This document shows positions 33,510 to 45,300 of a stretch of DNA of 64,000 nt, in pieces; position 1 is the stretch's first letter, and each line of letters starts with the position of its first letter. Source of the stretch: Siphonodentalium dalli (taxonomy: Eukaryota; Mollusca; Scaphopoda; Gadilida; Siphonodentaliidae); assembly GCA_032622095.1 (NCBI GenBank), contig CP136067.1, positions 48,529,549-48,593,548 of the forward strand, given 5' to 3'. The translations under genes and the position numbers were made by a program. The notes under the pieces were generated by a model that did no database searches, was not told the origin of the DNA, and worked only from the letters and a program-made list of their open reading frames with translations.

Positions 33510-33829
33510 GATGTCAATTTTTGAAATCTATTATTTTTTACTATCGAGAATTATTAGTGGTTCAGTAAACAGTCGACGAGCCGATGGTCTCAGACCATAT
33601 TGCGAATGAAGATGGATAACTCTAAAATCGAGATGCTTTCTGTTGATAATAACGCCAAATTTCATCGAACAACATGTTGATAAATAACATGTTTCAGGCA
33701 ATTTTATAATATAGTTGGTTAGCATTAATTTTGGGCAATTAATCAATTCTGATAACTGAAGCGGAATTTCAAAAAATGTTGTTGTTGGAATCTGATTATA
33801 TGGGGACCATCGAATCGGATTGAGTACCT
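33510..33829 (+). mobile_element. TTAA-type MITE, family D (copy 4, left end lost)
   Basis: Right end GGATTGAGTACCT before TTAA at 33830-33833. Interior closest to copy 1 (shares GATAACTGAAGCGG). The left part is missing. Confidence 0.7.
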
Positions 33830-33906
33830 TTAATGTCTCATGAGAATAACAGCTTAGTTCTGTATGAAACCATGTGTGAGACCTCACAATATGGTGCCAG
33901 ACATTT

Positions 33907-34345
33907 GCAGAATGAGGTCCCCAGAGGGTGAGTTTAGTGACTCTACCCATGCAGAGCGGGATAGCATTACTAAATTCACCCTCTGGGGACCTCATTCTGC
34001 TTAGACCTCATCTTCTCTGGAAAGTAACTTTATATCAAACTAATAAGTTTTTAAGTTTCTTTAGAAACTTCATCACAAAGATTATTTTTCTTGTTTAGTT
34101 TAGTTTCTCTGTATTCCCAAACTGGCAGATGACACATCGCATTATCGAGGTTCCTAATGGGTACACATCACAATGTTCACCATCTGTGAACTTAAATCTG
34201 AGTCTAGATCTCCCATAGCAGATGAGGCCATGCAGAATGAGTTCCGAAGAGAATGAATATGGTGATGCTAGCCCAATGTGCAGGGTAGCGTCACTAAATT
34301 CACACTCTGTGGACCTCATTCTGTAAATGTCCGGCACCATATTAT
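33907..34345. repeat. Two foldback elements, family J
   Basis: 33907-34000 is a hairpin with arms GCAGAATGAGGTCCCCAGAG and complement. 34232-34345 is an older copy of the same hairpin with a longer right arm that ends near ACATTTACAGAATGAGG-complement sequence. No coding potential. Confidence 0.65.
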
Positions 34346-34429
34346 CAGGCCTGCCTGGGAACAGGGGTTATGCCGGCCCAAAATTATTTTTTTTTGCCAA
34401 ATGAAATTATTTTTTTAAAATCCTATAAG

Positions 34430-35165
34430 TTGCCACATGTTTTTGTCCGTGCAGTAAGTTTCCAGATGAGAACTTTATTTTAAATTATCGGATAGAAACC
34501 AAATTTGGTATGTGAATTTATGAGCTCAAAATACAGGTCAATTTCGAATATGGGTTCAGTCCGCCAACTTTTGCCGGATATACGTATGGCCCCTTTTCGA
34601 CTTAGAATTTTGTCGTTTTGGGGTTTCCAGATGATAACTTTTGGTTGTTTGATCGGATCTTGACCAAATGGATATGTCAGGTTATCAGCTCCAAATACAG
34701 ATCGAATTCAATTATGGGTTTGGTCCGCCATTTTTTGCTGAAGTTATGGTCCTTGTTGACTTAGAATTTGCTGATTATTTTGGTTTCTGGATGATAACTT
34801 TAGTTATTGTAATCTGATTGTTTTTTAATTTGGTATGTGGATTAACCACATGTAGATACATGCCAAGTTAGAATTTGGGTTCGGTCTGCCCATTTTTGCC
34901 AGATTTATGGTCCTTGTTGACTTAAAATTTGCTGATTATTTTGGTTTCCGGATGATAACTTTATTTTTAGTTATCTGATTGTCTTTAAATTCACCTGAAT
35001 CTCTTGATATTTGGTAAGAGGTTCAAATTTCAGAAGACAAGCCAAGTTTGAATTTGGTCTCGGTCCGATGAATTTTGACAGATTTAAAAAAAGCTATCCT
35101 TACTAAAAAGCCACCTTTTGGGGGACACATGGTCGGCGACCTTCTATATTTAAGTATTGGAGGTC
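34430..35165 (+). repeat. Interspersed repeat family H (copy 3)
   Basis: Four or more ~165-bp units with TTCCAGATGATAACTTT, TTTGGTATGTGGATTA and GTCCTTGTTGACTTA. Confidence 0.65.
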
Positions 35166-35250
35166 TTTACACGTATTTGCACATTAAATTTCATGATCCG
35201 ATATAGTTGTTGTTTTATGCCCATTTATGAAAACAGGTGACATAGAGAGT

Positions 35251-35381
35251 AATAACTTGATTGAACTGGTGTTGTGAAATAATTCATGAGAGCACGAGAG
35301 CGATGCGCTCAAATTATTTTTACAAAATAGTCCCTGCCTGAAATGAATTACTTCACATCACCAGTTCAATCAAGTGATAAT
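35251..35381. repeat. 131-bp foldback element
   Basis: Inverted arms AATAACTTGATTGAACTGGT and ACCAGTTCAATCAAGTGATA surround a loop with GAGAGCGATGCGCTC. Near-perfect stem of about 40 bp. Confidence 0.75.
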
Positions 35382-35503
35382 TCTGTTTATTATATTCCAC
35401 TATAAACATATGGTTTACCAGAAATCAGAATAGTACCGGTATTATAACCATGATGCAGAAATTGTGATAGCTCGCATTCATTAATACATAACATGCTGGT
35501 TAA

Positions 35504-35894
35504 CCCTTTACCCAACAGAAGGGCCCTGTGCCAATGCATTCTCTTATATATGCGAGTCGACCATAGGTCGCCTCGCATATATAAGAGAATGCATTGGCTT
35601 AACACATTAAAAATTATAAAATTATTAAAGAATGTAAGAAAAATGTTAAAAAGTGTTAAAAAAAGATTTTGTTTAGGCCAATGCATTCTCTTATATATGC
35701 GAGGCGACCTATGGTCGACTCGCATATATAAGAGAATGCATTGGCACAGGGCATAACTATAACCATCACAATGTGGTCAATGAGCCGGTTCCAATGATAT
35801 CCATATTTGTATGGTTTTATTGAGACAGACCCAAGATATTTTAGGCCGTTGAAGCTTTATTTGGCCGGTTTTGGCCGGTTTGTTGGGTAAAGGG
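35504..35894 (+). mobile_element. Double-hairpin TTAA MITE, family A (A3)
   Basis: 391 bp between TTAA at 35500-35503 and 35895-35898. Both hairpins intact; same orientation as A1. Confidence 0.9.
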
Positions 35895-36150
35895 TTAAAG
35901 TGACATAATTCGCTAGTGAAATTATCCTTTATAATCACTTGAGCAATCAAGGCGAATCAAACATAGGAATGTAATAAATTATATTATTGGTTTGTCTGCA
36001 TGTCCATCCCTCTGTCTGACAATTCAGTTTTCGTTTCCATATAATAATTTAAGTTCTACTGGCTGATATTCCAGTTGGTGCGGATGAAGGATAATTATCC
36101 TAGATACTGGTATGATATATAATTTGTAAAAGTATTTTCTCTCCTTTCAG

Positions 36151-36301
36151 ATATACCTGACCATGGGGCCAGACCTCATTAACGTGAAGCAGAATTTTGC
36201 AAGCCTTATACAGAACATACAACCATGGACGCTCTCTCATTTCATTATGTGGCTCGATGTCAAAGTAGCCGAATATAAAGTTCATGGCTACATCACTATC
36301 G
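36151..36301 (+). CDS. Zinc-finger gene exon A (start codon exon)
   Basis: Acceptor TTTTCTCTCCTTTCAG ends at 36150; donor GGTGAGAG starts at 36302. ATG at 36163 has a strong context (ACCATGG). The exon encodes the N-terminal module, including NVKQNFASLIQNIQPWTLSH and FIMWLDVKVAEYKVHGYITI, which looks like a folded helical domain. The last base G completes a Glu codon with exon B. The frame is also open upstream of the ATG, so an earlier start cannot be excluded. Confidence 0.8.
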
Positions 36302-39300
36302 GTGAGAGCAGCTTTATTGAAAAGCTTGTTTATTTACCTGTTTTGAATTAAAGGGAGACTGTACCAAAATCCACAGGCACTTTGTAGAAAACAGTGTTTA
36401 CATAATATATATATATAAGACAAGGCTAAACAATGTTCGGTTTCCGAATTCCTAAATTCGTTGCATTTCTGACTCACCGAACCGATTATGGCCGCGTAAA
36501 CGGCATTGTCGCTTGTTTTTCTTCTTTCAAAAGTGAATAAAAACCTCCTTACACTGTCAAATGCAGTGGAATGTCTAAAAACAACTTTTGCATACTTTGA
36601 AGTGAGAAAATTGCTTCAAATCAAATCATTAAAATGCACTCCACGGTTGGTGATTATCGGAATACGATAGGGGAAAACTCCGACGTTCGTACTCAGATTT
36701 CACCAATTTTCGTACCTTGCTTGCCTGTACCAAGTTTCACGGGAAAATGACCAATTTGATTCTATTTGTCGTTATATACATTTATTACCTCATTTGTTAT
36801 TCATTTTCATAAAAATAAAATAAAACAAGCCGAAAATGATATGTTTAAAATGTCTTAAGCATGATATTGGCGATAAGTTGTTGTCAGAGTACGTTATACT
36901 TGTGATAGTTACGTTACGCACACGGCATTAGCAAATGTGACTCTTTCACATTGGTCGATATACACAATATTTTTTTTCGGACCGTGTTTTCGTAAACAAA
37001 GCCACGTGAATATCAACCAATCAGAAAGAGGGCATTATGTTGCCACGATTAATGGTGAATTGGCCCATGTTTATGCTTAGATTAGAAAGATTTTTAACAC
37101 TTGAACGTATAAAACAGGTTTATATCGGCATTCTACAGCACTTCACATGGTAAGGAGGGTTTCTATCACTTTTGGAAGTAGCAATATACGCGACAATACC
37201 GTTTACCCGACCAAAATCGGTGCAGTGAGTCAGAAAATCAACGTTGACAGCTGTACTACGCTATTCCGTACCGAATAGTGACACCCCCTGTGGTATGTAT
37301 ATAAGGTATATTTTCATAATATTTTTGCTACAAGCTCCCCGTGCCAAAATCCAGTCATTGCACAAGCCATCTCCCATCTCCCATCTCCTATCCTATTCAA
37401 TAGAAAATATGCAACAAATGAATAAATTTGAGTCAGGGATGTGTGCAAAATAATGTACTCTATGAACGATATAAAACAACATGGTAATTATAATGAAAAT
37501 GAGTAAATGGCTTAATACGTGGTTCTTTGAAGTGATGTCAAACACCCGGTAGGGTGATCAAATAGAAATGGAAAATAGTCTTTTTCAAAGTAGTAATTTT
37601 AGATATATTATACCCAAATAGACAACACAAAAAGTCATTCTTATATATTAATTAAATACAGTGACTCTTGATAGCTAAATCATTTTTGTTAGTTTATCGC
37701 CGAGAGTCGCATCCCGATTCAAGTAGTAAATATTTACAATTGAGCCTTGTCAAACAATGTTTTCTATGGAGTGGTATTGTCGTTATGCTACAGATTTTCG
37801 CCGATGTTAGTAGAATGTTAGATTCCTCCAGTTGGCACAGCAACTAACTTATCAGTTCCACGCACCCAAACAAGTACATAATATGTCTTTAAGTACATGA
37901 TTTTATTTAAGCCTTTACCCAACAGAACGGCCCTGTGCCAATGCATTCTCTTATATATCCGAGTCGACCATAGGTCGCCTCGCATATATAAGAGAATGCA
38001 TTGGCTTAACACATTAAAAATTATAAAATTGTTAAAGAATGTAAGAAAAAATGGTAAAAAGTGTTAAAAAAATATTTTTTTTAGGCCAATGCATTCTCTT
38101 ATATATGCGAGGCGACCTATGGTCGACTCGCATATATAAGAGAATGCATTGGCACAGGGCATAACTGTAACTATCACAATGTGGTCAATGAACCGGTTCC
38201 AATGATATCCATATTTGTATGGTTCTATTGAGACAGACCGAAGATATTTTAGGCTGTTGAAGCTTTATTTGGCCGGTTTGTTGGGTAAAGGGTTAACTCT
38301 CATTGTTGACTCATATTATTCTGTTGATTATAGGACAATGGCCCCATAAATTGCTGGATTTATGTAAAGTCTCCTTTTAATGATTTATTCAAAAATATTT
38401 TTCGGGGGACTATAGAGTTCGCAGGTGTCTGTACATCTGTCCATACTTCCGTCTGTCTGTCCCAAATGGTTTCCAGATGATAACTTTATAGTTTTTATGT
38501 GTACCCATACCATAGTATGGTACACATATTGTCGATGTCTGGATTGACCACTTGTCATTCGTGCGTCTGTCCGTCCATAGACACTTTACGCATGGTGTGG
38601 TAACTCAGACATTTTCTATCAGAACCAAATTTTGTATATGTGTTTTATATTCTAATAATTTATTTTATTATGTAGATTTGTCTATAATAGTACATAACAT
38701 TATACTCTATAATTCAATATCTAAACTCTAAATTATGATTCTGATCATAGTAATTTATTATCGCCAAGGGATATGTTAAACATCTGCCGATCGTGATCAG
38801 CCTCTAGTTATAAAATCTAGTAACCATTTCTATAGTAAATGGATTCTTCCACCAGTTATAAAATTATTCACTGGAATGGTCTATTATTCATCTGGAGGGA
38901 TGTTCAGGAAAAATAAGCAGATGAAAGAGAAACAAATATATAAAACAAGTGCAGAAGGATTCCTATTCATTGGAGGGAAATGTTCAGATAATAAGTTCAA
39001 CAATGACCTATGCCTGTTTATTGAACTTATAATTGTTAACCCTTTCAGTGCCAAGTCCGATTTTTGTATCAACCCATATTTCCTTGATCATTTTTCAAAT
39101 TTATTGATTATGCATATTATGGGTTGATACAAAAATCGGACTTGGCACTGAAAGGGTTAATAAGGGAACTACTCATCCATCACTAAATTTGTAAAGTGAT
39201 TCTGTCGAATACTGAATAGGACTGCGAGTCTGACCTAACTGACCTTCCTTTTTGTTCTATAGTTATTACTTTCTTGTCTTTATATATAATTCATTGGAGG

Positions 39301-42300
39301 ATATACCAATGATGATAATGATATATTACAGATCTTTAATATATAGTTTTGTTACTCGTTTTACCAATACCCATACTATTGTTACTCGTTTTACAAATGC
39401 CCAAACATATGCTGATCACGGCAAATAAGCGATCCCCCTGCCATTCACAAATTTCACTTGCTCATTCCCCATCACGAGAGCCAGCAAAAGAACAGTGAAT
39501 GCATGTTTTTGAATATCGTTAAATGCCGTGAATAAGGTCTTTATTTCAGCTACTATTTCTCACCTAGGTTTGTCCCTGGAGCATGGCATAATGTCGACAT
39601 AATTAGTGTGAGAGAAGTCCGCTAGAAATGAGCAATTAACCGGTTAAAATCCGGCTAACCCCAATGGTTAAAGGTACTCAATCCGATAAAACTCCTCTCA
39701 ATTACTATTTCAATGGCTTCGGGGGTCAAAAATATTTGATTCGAGTCGAGGAAGTCACCCATCAAAGCTCAGAGTTGTTAGATATCGATTTTAGAAATCT
39801 ATTATTTTTCATTATCGGGAATACTATCTGGCCCAGAACTCAGTCAAAATTGCGTTAAAATTACCACTTGATTTTAGAGTTATCCATCCTTGTCTGTTTG
39901 AATAGATTTGGAGTACACATCCAGAGCAGATTACGGCAGTTATTAGTACTCATCTAGAGAACATAACAAATTTCAAAAATCAATTTCTAATAACTCTGAG
40001 CTTTGTTTGATGGGTTCCTCGACTCGAATCAAATATTTTTTACCCCCAAAGCCAAAGAAATAGTAATATAGGACCCTCTGATCGGATTGTTGTTGTTGGA
40101 ATCTGTTGAGATGGGGACTCTCTTTACGGATTGAGTACCTTTAATTAACCGGTTAGAAGAATGGGTCAACCGATTTAGCTCTACTCTATGATATGACGCA
40201 TCTTATGTTATGTTTTAAAGATATGTATGTTGAGCTGCCCAAGTCAGCAATAGGGGCTGGAGGAGGTCCAAATTAATAAATTTTTTATTCATCTCCATGA
40301 TATAGGGAATCCAAATTGAAGATACCTAAATGGTGCCATGCATGTCATGTATGGGGGAGGGGTACAAATATTTATAAAAACAATTTTATATGGTCAAACT
40401 TATGTATATTCATATCCATTGTACAGAGAACCTACATGTATGATTCAAAGTTGCCAAAGTGGCACTCATAGTCAGGGACGGGGCGTTGAGGGAGGAGTAC
40501 CAAAATTGACAAAACATTATACAATTATCGCATTGTTTCTTGGTATACACGAGGAATTGTCAACCCGAGGAAGTCAATATTCACCAAGGCCGAGGTGAAA
40601 TTGACTTCCATGGGCTGACAATTCCTCGTGTCAACCAAGAAACAATGCGATAACTGTTTTATTATATGAAATATGCTTTGATTGGACAAGACATTGTGAT
40701 ATCAAGCATCGCAGGGAAAACCTTATCTATTTTCAGGTCTATATGTTAACCCCTGAAATAACTGACGTCACTTAGAACTGTTATTAACCTGTTTCATTAA
40801 TGAAGTGAACATCGTTAGATCTCAATTTTTTCATTATGTTTTAACATAGGAATTGGGAAAAGAAACTTACCAGTATATGATCATATAATAAAATTATTTA
40901 TCACAGATTTCCTCCAAACTTATATAAAGCATCTCTGAGCATAACAGTGTATTTTAAATTTCTGGAAGGAACAATATTTGGGTCAGGACTGGGGATCAGG
41001 GGAGTTGGGCACCAAAATCATAATCAAATTTTCCTACAAACTTATATACAAGTGTCTCTGATAAGGGCACTGACATTCATGATATTGCTAAAATGTGTCA
41101 CCGACTTCATTATCTATATTCATCTCCATGATGCCACGTATTTATATACCAGTGATGGTAGTTTAAATAATTCTAAGTGAAGCCATGTGAGTCAGGACTA
41201 TGGGTTTGGACACCAAACAAGTTTGAGGTATGGGCTAATCTTTGGCATTGATAAATAGGCCTAATGCACAATTATTCAGCCAGTTTCTTATTTATACATG
41301 TTTGTATTTGATAACCGATAGAAAATATATTAAATTTGGTTCCTTTTAACCCTGCTAGTTTTCTATATTGCTCATATTTTTTTTCCAGAAGAGGAAGTGG
41401 TAGGTGACTCAGCAGGGATAACATCACCCAATCAACCTGGAAGAGGGCGCCTAATAATTCCAAGACAGCCATATGGGCGACCACTTTGTCAGTGTCAACA
41501 GAGGAACTGTTCAAATGACCACATGCAAACAGATCCTTCCTATCCGTCACAAACCATCACATCTCATTTGCCTCCTCGTACCATCACACCTTTGTCTGGT
41601 AATCAGTTGTATACAAGCATGGCAGAGAGCCGTTTCCATGACAACAACTCCAGTACGAATCATTCAGAACCATCGTCCAATGATCCATTCCAAAAGTTTC
41701 TTTACCAGGCGATCATGAGGAGTAATCCGAAACCCGAGGCTGCTCCGTTACCTTCGGAAAATAACGTGTCGGAATACGATTCTGGAGACGAGAGCTGCGA
41801 GCAACAAGCGAAACGATGTAAGCTGACGAGTCAGAGGACGACAAGTGTAGACAGATCTGAAGATAACGGCAGTAGTGTGACAATGGATAGTTCCGAAAGA
41901 TCTGTGACAAATGGAACTCCGATGAATGGCGAGGAATCTGACCAATCAGAAAACAATGTCACGTCAAGTATTATCAAGTCAATAAATGAACGCGAGCAGT
42001 TGGAAAGATCTCAGAAACAGACTTGTTCTAGCAATTTAGCGATTTCTCATGAAGACAGAGCTAAAACTCCTCGATCAGAGGAGAGAATTCGTTCTTCCAT
42101 TCCAAATATGCAAAATGATTATGATAATTTCTCAAACGTGAGAGTGAAATCGGAACCAATGGACGATTCACTGGAAGGAGCCACATCAGAAGATAGATCT
42201 GAGATTCAGGGTGCTGTTCCAAGTTACCTGACATTTGATATGGCCGCTGGTGGATTGTCGAGCATGAATAACTGTGGCATGGTTTCTGATAAAGGCAACT

Positions 42301-45300
42301 CCGATACTCTAGTTAGTTATCTTGACCTTGAAGATCAAATGGCGCAGAGACCAAGGTCGAAGAAACCTCCTCCGCAGATCATTCCCCCACCACAGAACAT
42401 AACCAGCACTACAGATAGTAAGTTAACCCTTTACCCAACAAACCGGCCAAAACCGGCCAAATAAAGCTTCAACAGCCTAAAATATCTTCGGTCTGTCTCA
42501 ATAGAACCATACAAATATGGATATCATTGGAACCGGCTCTTTGACCACATTGTGATAGTTACAGTTATGCCCTGTGCTAATGCATTCTCTTATATATGCG
42601 AGTCGACCATAGGTCGCCTCGCATATATAAGAGAATGCATTGGCCTAAAAAAAATCTTTTTTTAACACTTTTTACCATTTTTTCTTACATTCTTTAACAA
42701 TTTTATAATTTTTAATGTGTTAAGCCAATGCATTCTCTTATATATGCGAGGTGACCTATGGTCGACTCGCATATATAAGAGAATGCATTGGCACAGGGCC
42801 CTTCTGTTGGGTAAAGGGTTAACCGTTTCTATACTAAATACTCATTGATGCAGCCTGATTGATGAATAGTTCCCTTAGAAATGTTCAGGTAATAAGTTCA
42901 ACAAAGACCAGAGGTCATTTGTTGAATTTATTACATAAACATTTCCCTCCAATAAATAGGAATCCTACTGCACTTGTATTATCTCTTTGGCTGCCTGTCA
43001 TCTGCTTAAATTTCCTAAACATTACTAAAAATTAATAATAGACCATTCCAATGTATACTTTTACAACTGAATGAGAGAATCCATTTAGTATAGAAATGTA
43101 TATTTTCTTACATTCAGTTATAAAAAAATATATTGGAACAATCTATTCATAGTTCGATCGCACTCTAGTCCAATCAAAATACGAGAAATATGGCCTGATT
43201 TGGACTGCATGTAATTTGTTTATAACATTGACGCAGTTTTCTGCCTCTTTTGATATCAAATTTATAAAAAATAATTTCTTTTGGCATGATTCTTTGTAAT
43301 TCAGTTCCCAGCAGAGTGTTTCACATCACTTTAAGGGGTTTCTGGAGTATTTATTCTTATGCCTCAGTAATTGCTGTTTCAACATTTTTGTTTTTATACG
43401 CCCTTTTGAAAAAAGGTCATATTATGTAATCAGTCTGTCCGCCAGTCCGTCTGTCTAGGCTTCTGTCTGTCCGTCCGTTAACATTTTTGGTTTCCGATGG
43501 ATAACTCCAGATTGGATTATTGGATCTGAACCAAAGATGTTATGTGTATTTCCCAGCTAAAAATACAGGCCAAGTTCGAATATGGGTTCCATCCAATTAT
43601 TTTCACATGAGTTACAGCCCTTTTTAGCTCAACTTACTTGTAAGTTTGAGCTATTGCCATGGTTTGGCGTCCGTCGTCCGTGTGTTCGTGTGTGCGTGTG
43701 TGCGTGTGTGCGTGTGTCCGTCAACAATTTCCTTTGGCGCGGGCTACAGGTTGTACCTTTGGTCTGATCTTCATGAAATTTGTCATGAATGTTGACATTG
43801 ACATGTAGATGGGAACGAGTCATTTTTGGGTCATTCGACCAAAAAACATGGCCGCTGGCAGCCATCTTGGATTTCAAGATTCAATCCATTGGCGCGGCCT
43901 ACAGGTCGTACTGTTCATCTGATCATCATGAAATTTGTCATTGATGTTAATAATGACATGTAGATGGGAACGAGTGATTTTGGGGTCGTTCGGTCAAAAA
44001 ACATGGCTGCCAGCAGCCATCTTGGATTTTACTCTTTGCATGACTAAATCCTTTGGCGCGGGCTACAGGTCGTTGTTTTGGTCGGAAGTTTATGAAATTT
44101 GTCATGAATGTTGACATTGACATGTAGATGGGAACGAGTCATTTTGGGGTCATTCTGCCAAAAAACATGGCCGCTGGCAGCCATCTTGGATTTCAAGATT
44201 CAATCCATTGGCGCGGGCTACAGGTCGTACTGTTCGTCTGATCATCATGAAATTTGTCATGGATGTTAATATTGACATGTAGATGGGAACGAGTCATTTT
44301 GGGGTTGTTCGGCCAATAAACATGGCCGCCAGCAGCCATCTTGGATTTTACTCTTTGCATGACTAAATCCTTTGGCGCAGGCTATAGGTCGTAGCTTTGA
44401 TCGGAACATCATGAAATTTGTCATGGATGTTAACAATGACATGTAGATGGGAACGAGTGATTTTGGAGTTGTTCGGCCGAAAAACATGGCCGCCAGCAGC
44501 CATCTTGGATTTTACTCTTTGCATGACTAAATCCTTTGGCCCGGGCTACAGGTCGTACCTTTGGTCTGATCTTTATGAAATTTGTCATGAATGTTGACAT
44601 TGACATGTAGATGGGAACGAGTCATTTTGGGGTCATTCGGCCTAAAAACATGGCCGCTGGCAGCCATCTTGGATTTCAAGATTCAATCCATTGGCGCGGG
44701 CTACAGGTCGTACTGTTCGTCTGATCATCATGAAATTTGTCATTGATGTTAATAATGACATGTAGATGGGAACGAGTGATTTTGGGGTCGTTCGGCCAAA
44801 AAACATGGCTGCCAGCAGCCATCTTGGATTTTACTCTTTGCATGACTAAATCCTTTGGCGCGGGCTACAGGTCGTTGTGTTGGTCGGAAGTTTATGAAAT
44901 TTGTCATGGATGTTAACACTGACATGTAGATGGGAACGAGTGATTTTGGAGTCGTTCGGCCAAAAAACATGGCCGCCAGCAGCCATCTTGGATTTTACTC
45001 TTTGCATGACTAAATCCTTTGGCGCGGGCTATAGGTTGCCTTTGGTCTAATCTTTATAAAATTTGTCATGAACGTTGACATTGACATGTAGATGGGAACG
45101 AATCATTGTCGGGTCATTCGGCCAAAAAACATGGCTGCTGGCGGCCATCTTGGATTTCAAAATTCAATCCATTGGCGCGGGCTACAGGTCGTACTGTTCG
45201 TCTGATCATCATGAAATTTGTCATGAATGATAACAATGACATGTAGATGGGATCCAGTCGTTTTGGGGTCATTTGGTCAAAAAACATGGCCACCAGCAGC

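Noticed and set aside
41713-41945. Minus ORFs inside exon B
   Set aside because: Antisense shadows of the zinc-finger gene exon.
42418-42464. Coding extension past exon B (KLTLYPTNRPKPAK)
   Set aside because: It starts with a consensus donor GTAAGT and reads into MITE A5; phase and protein logic favour splicing to 47473.
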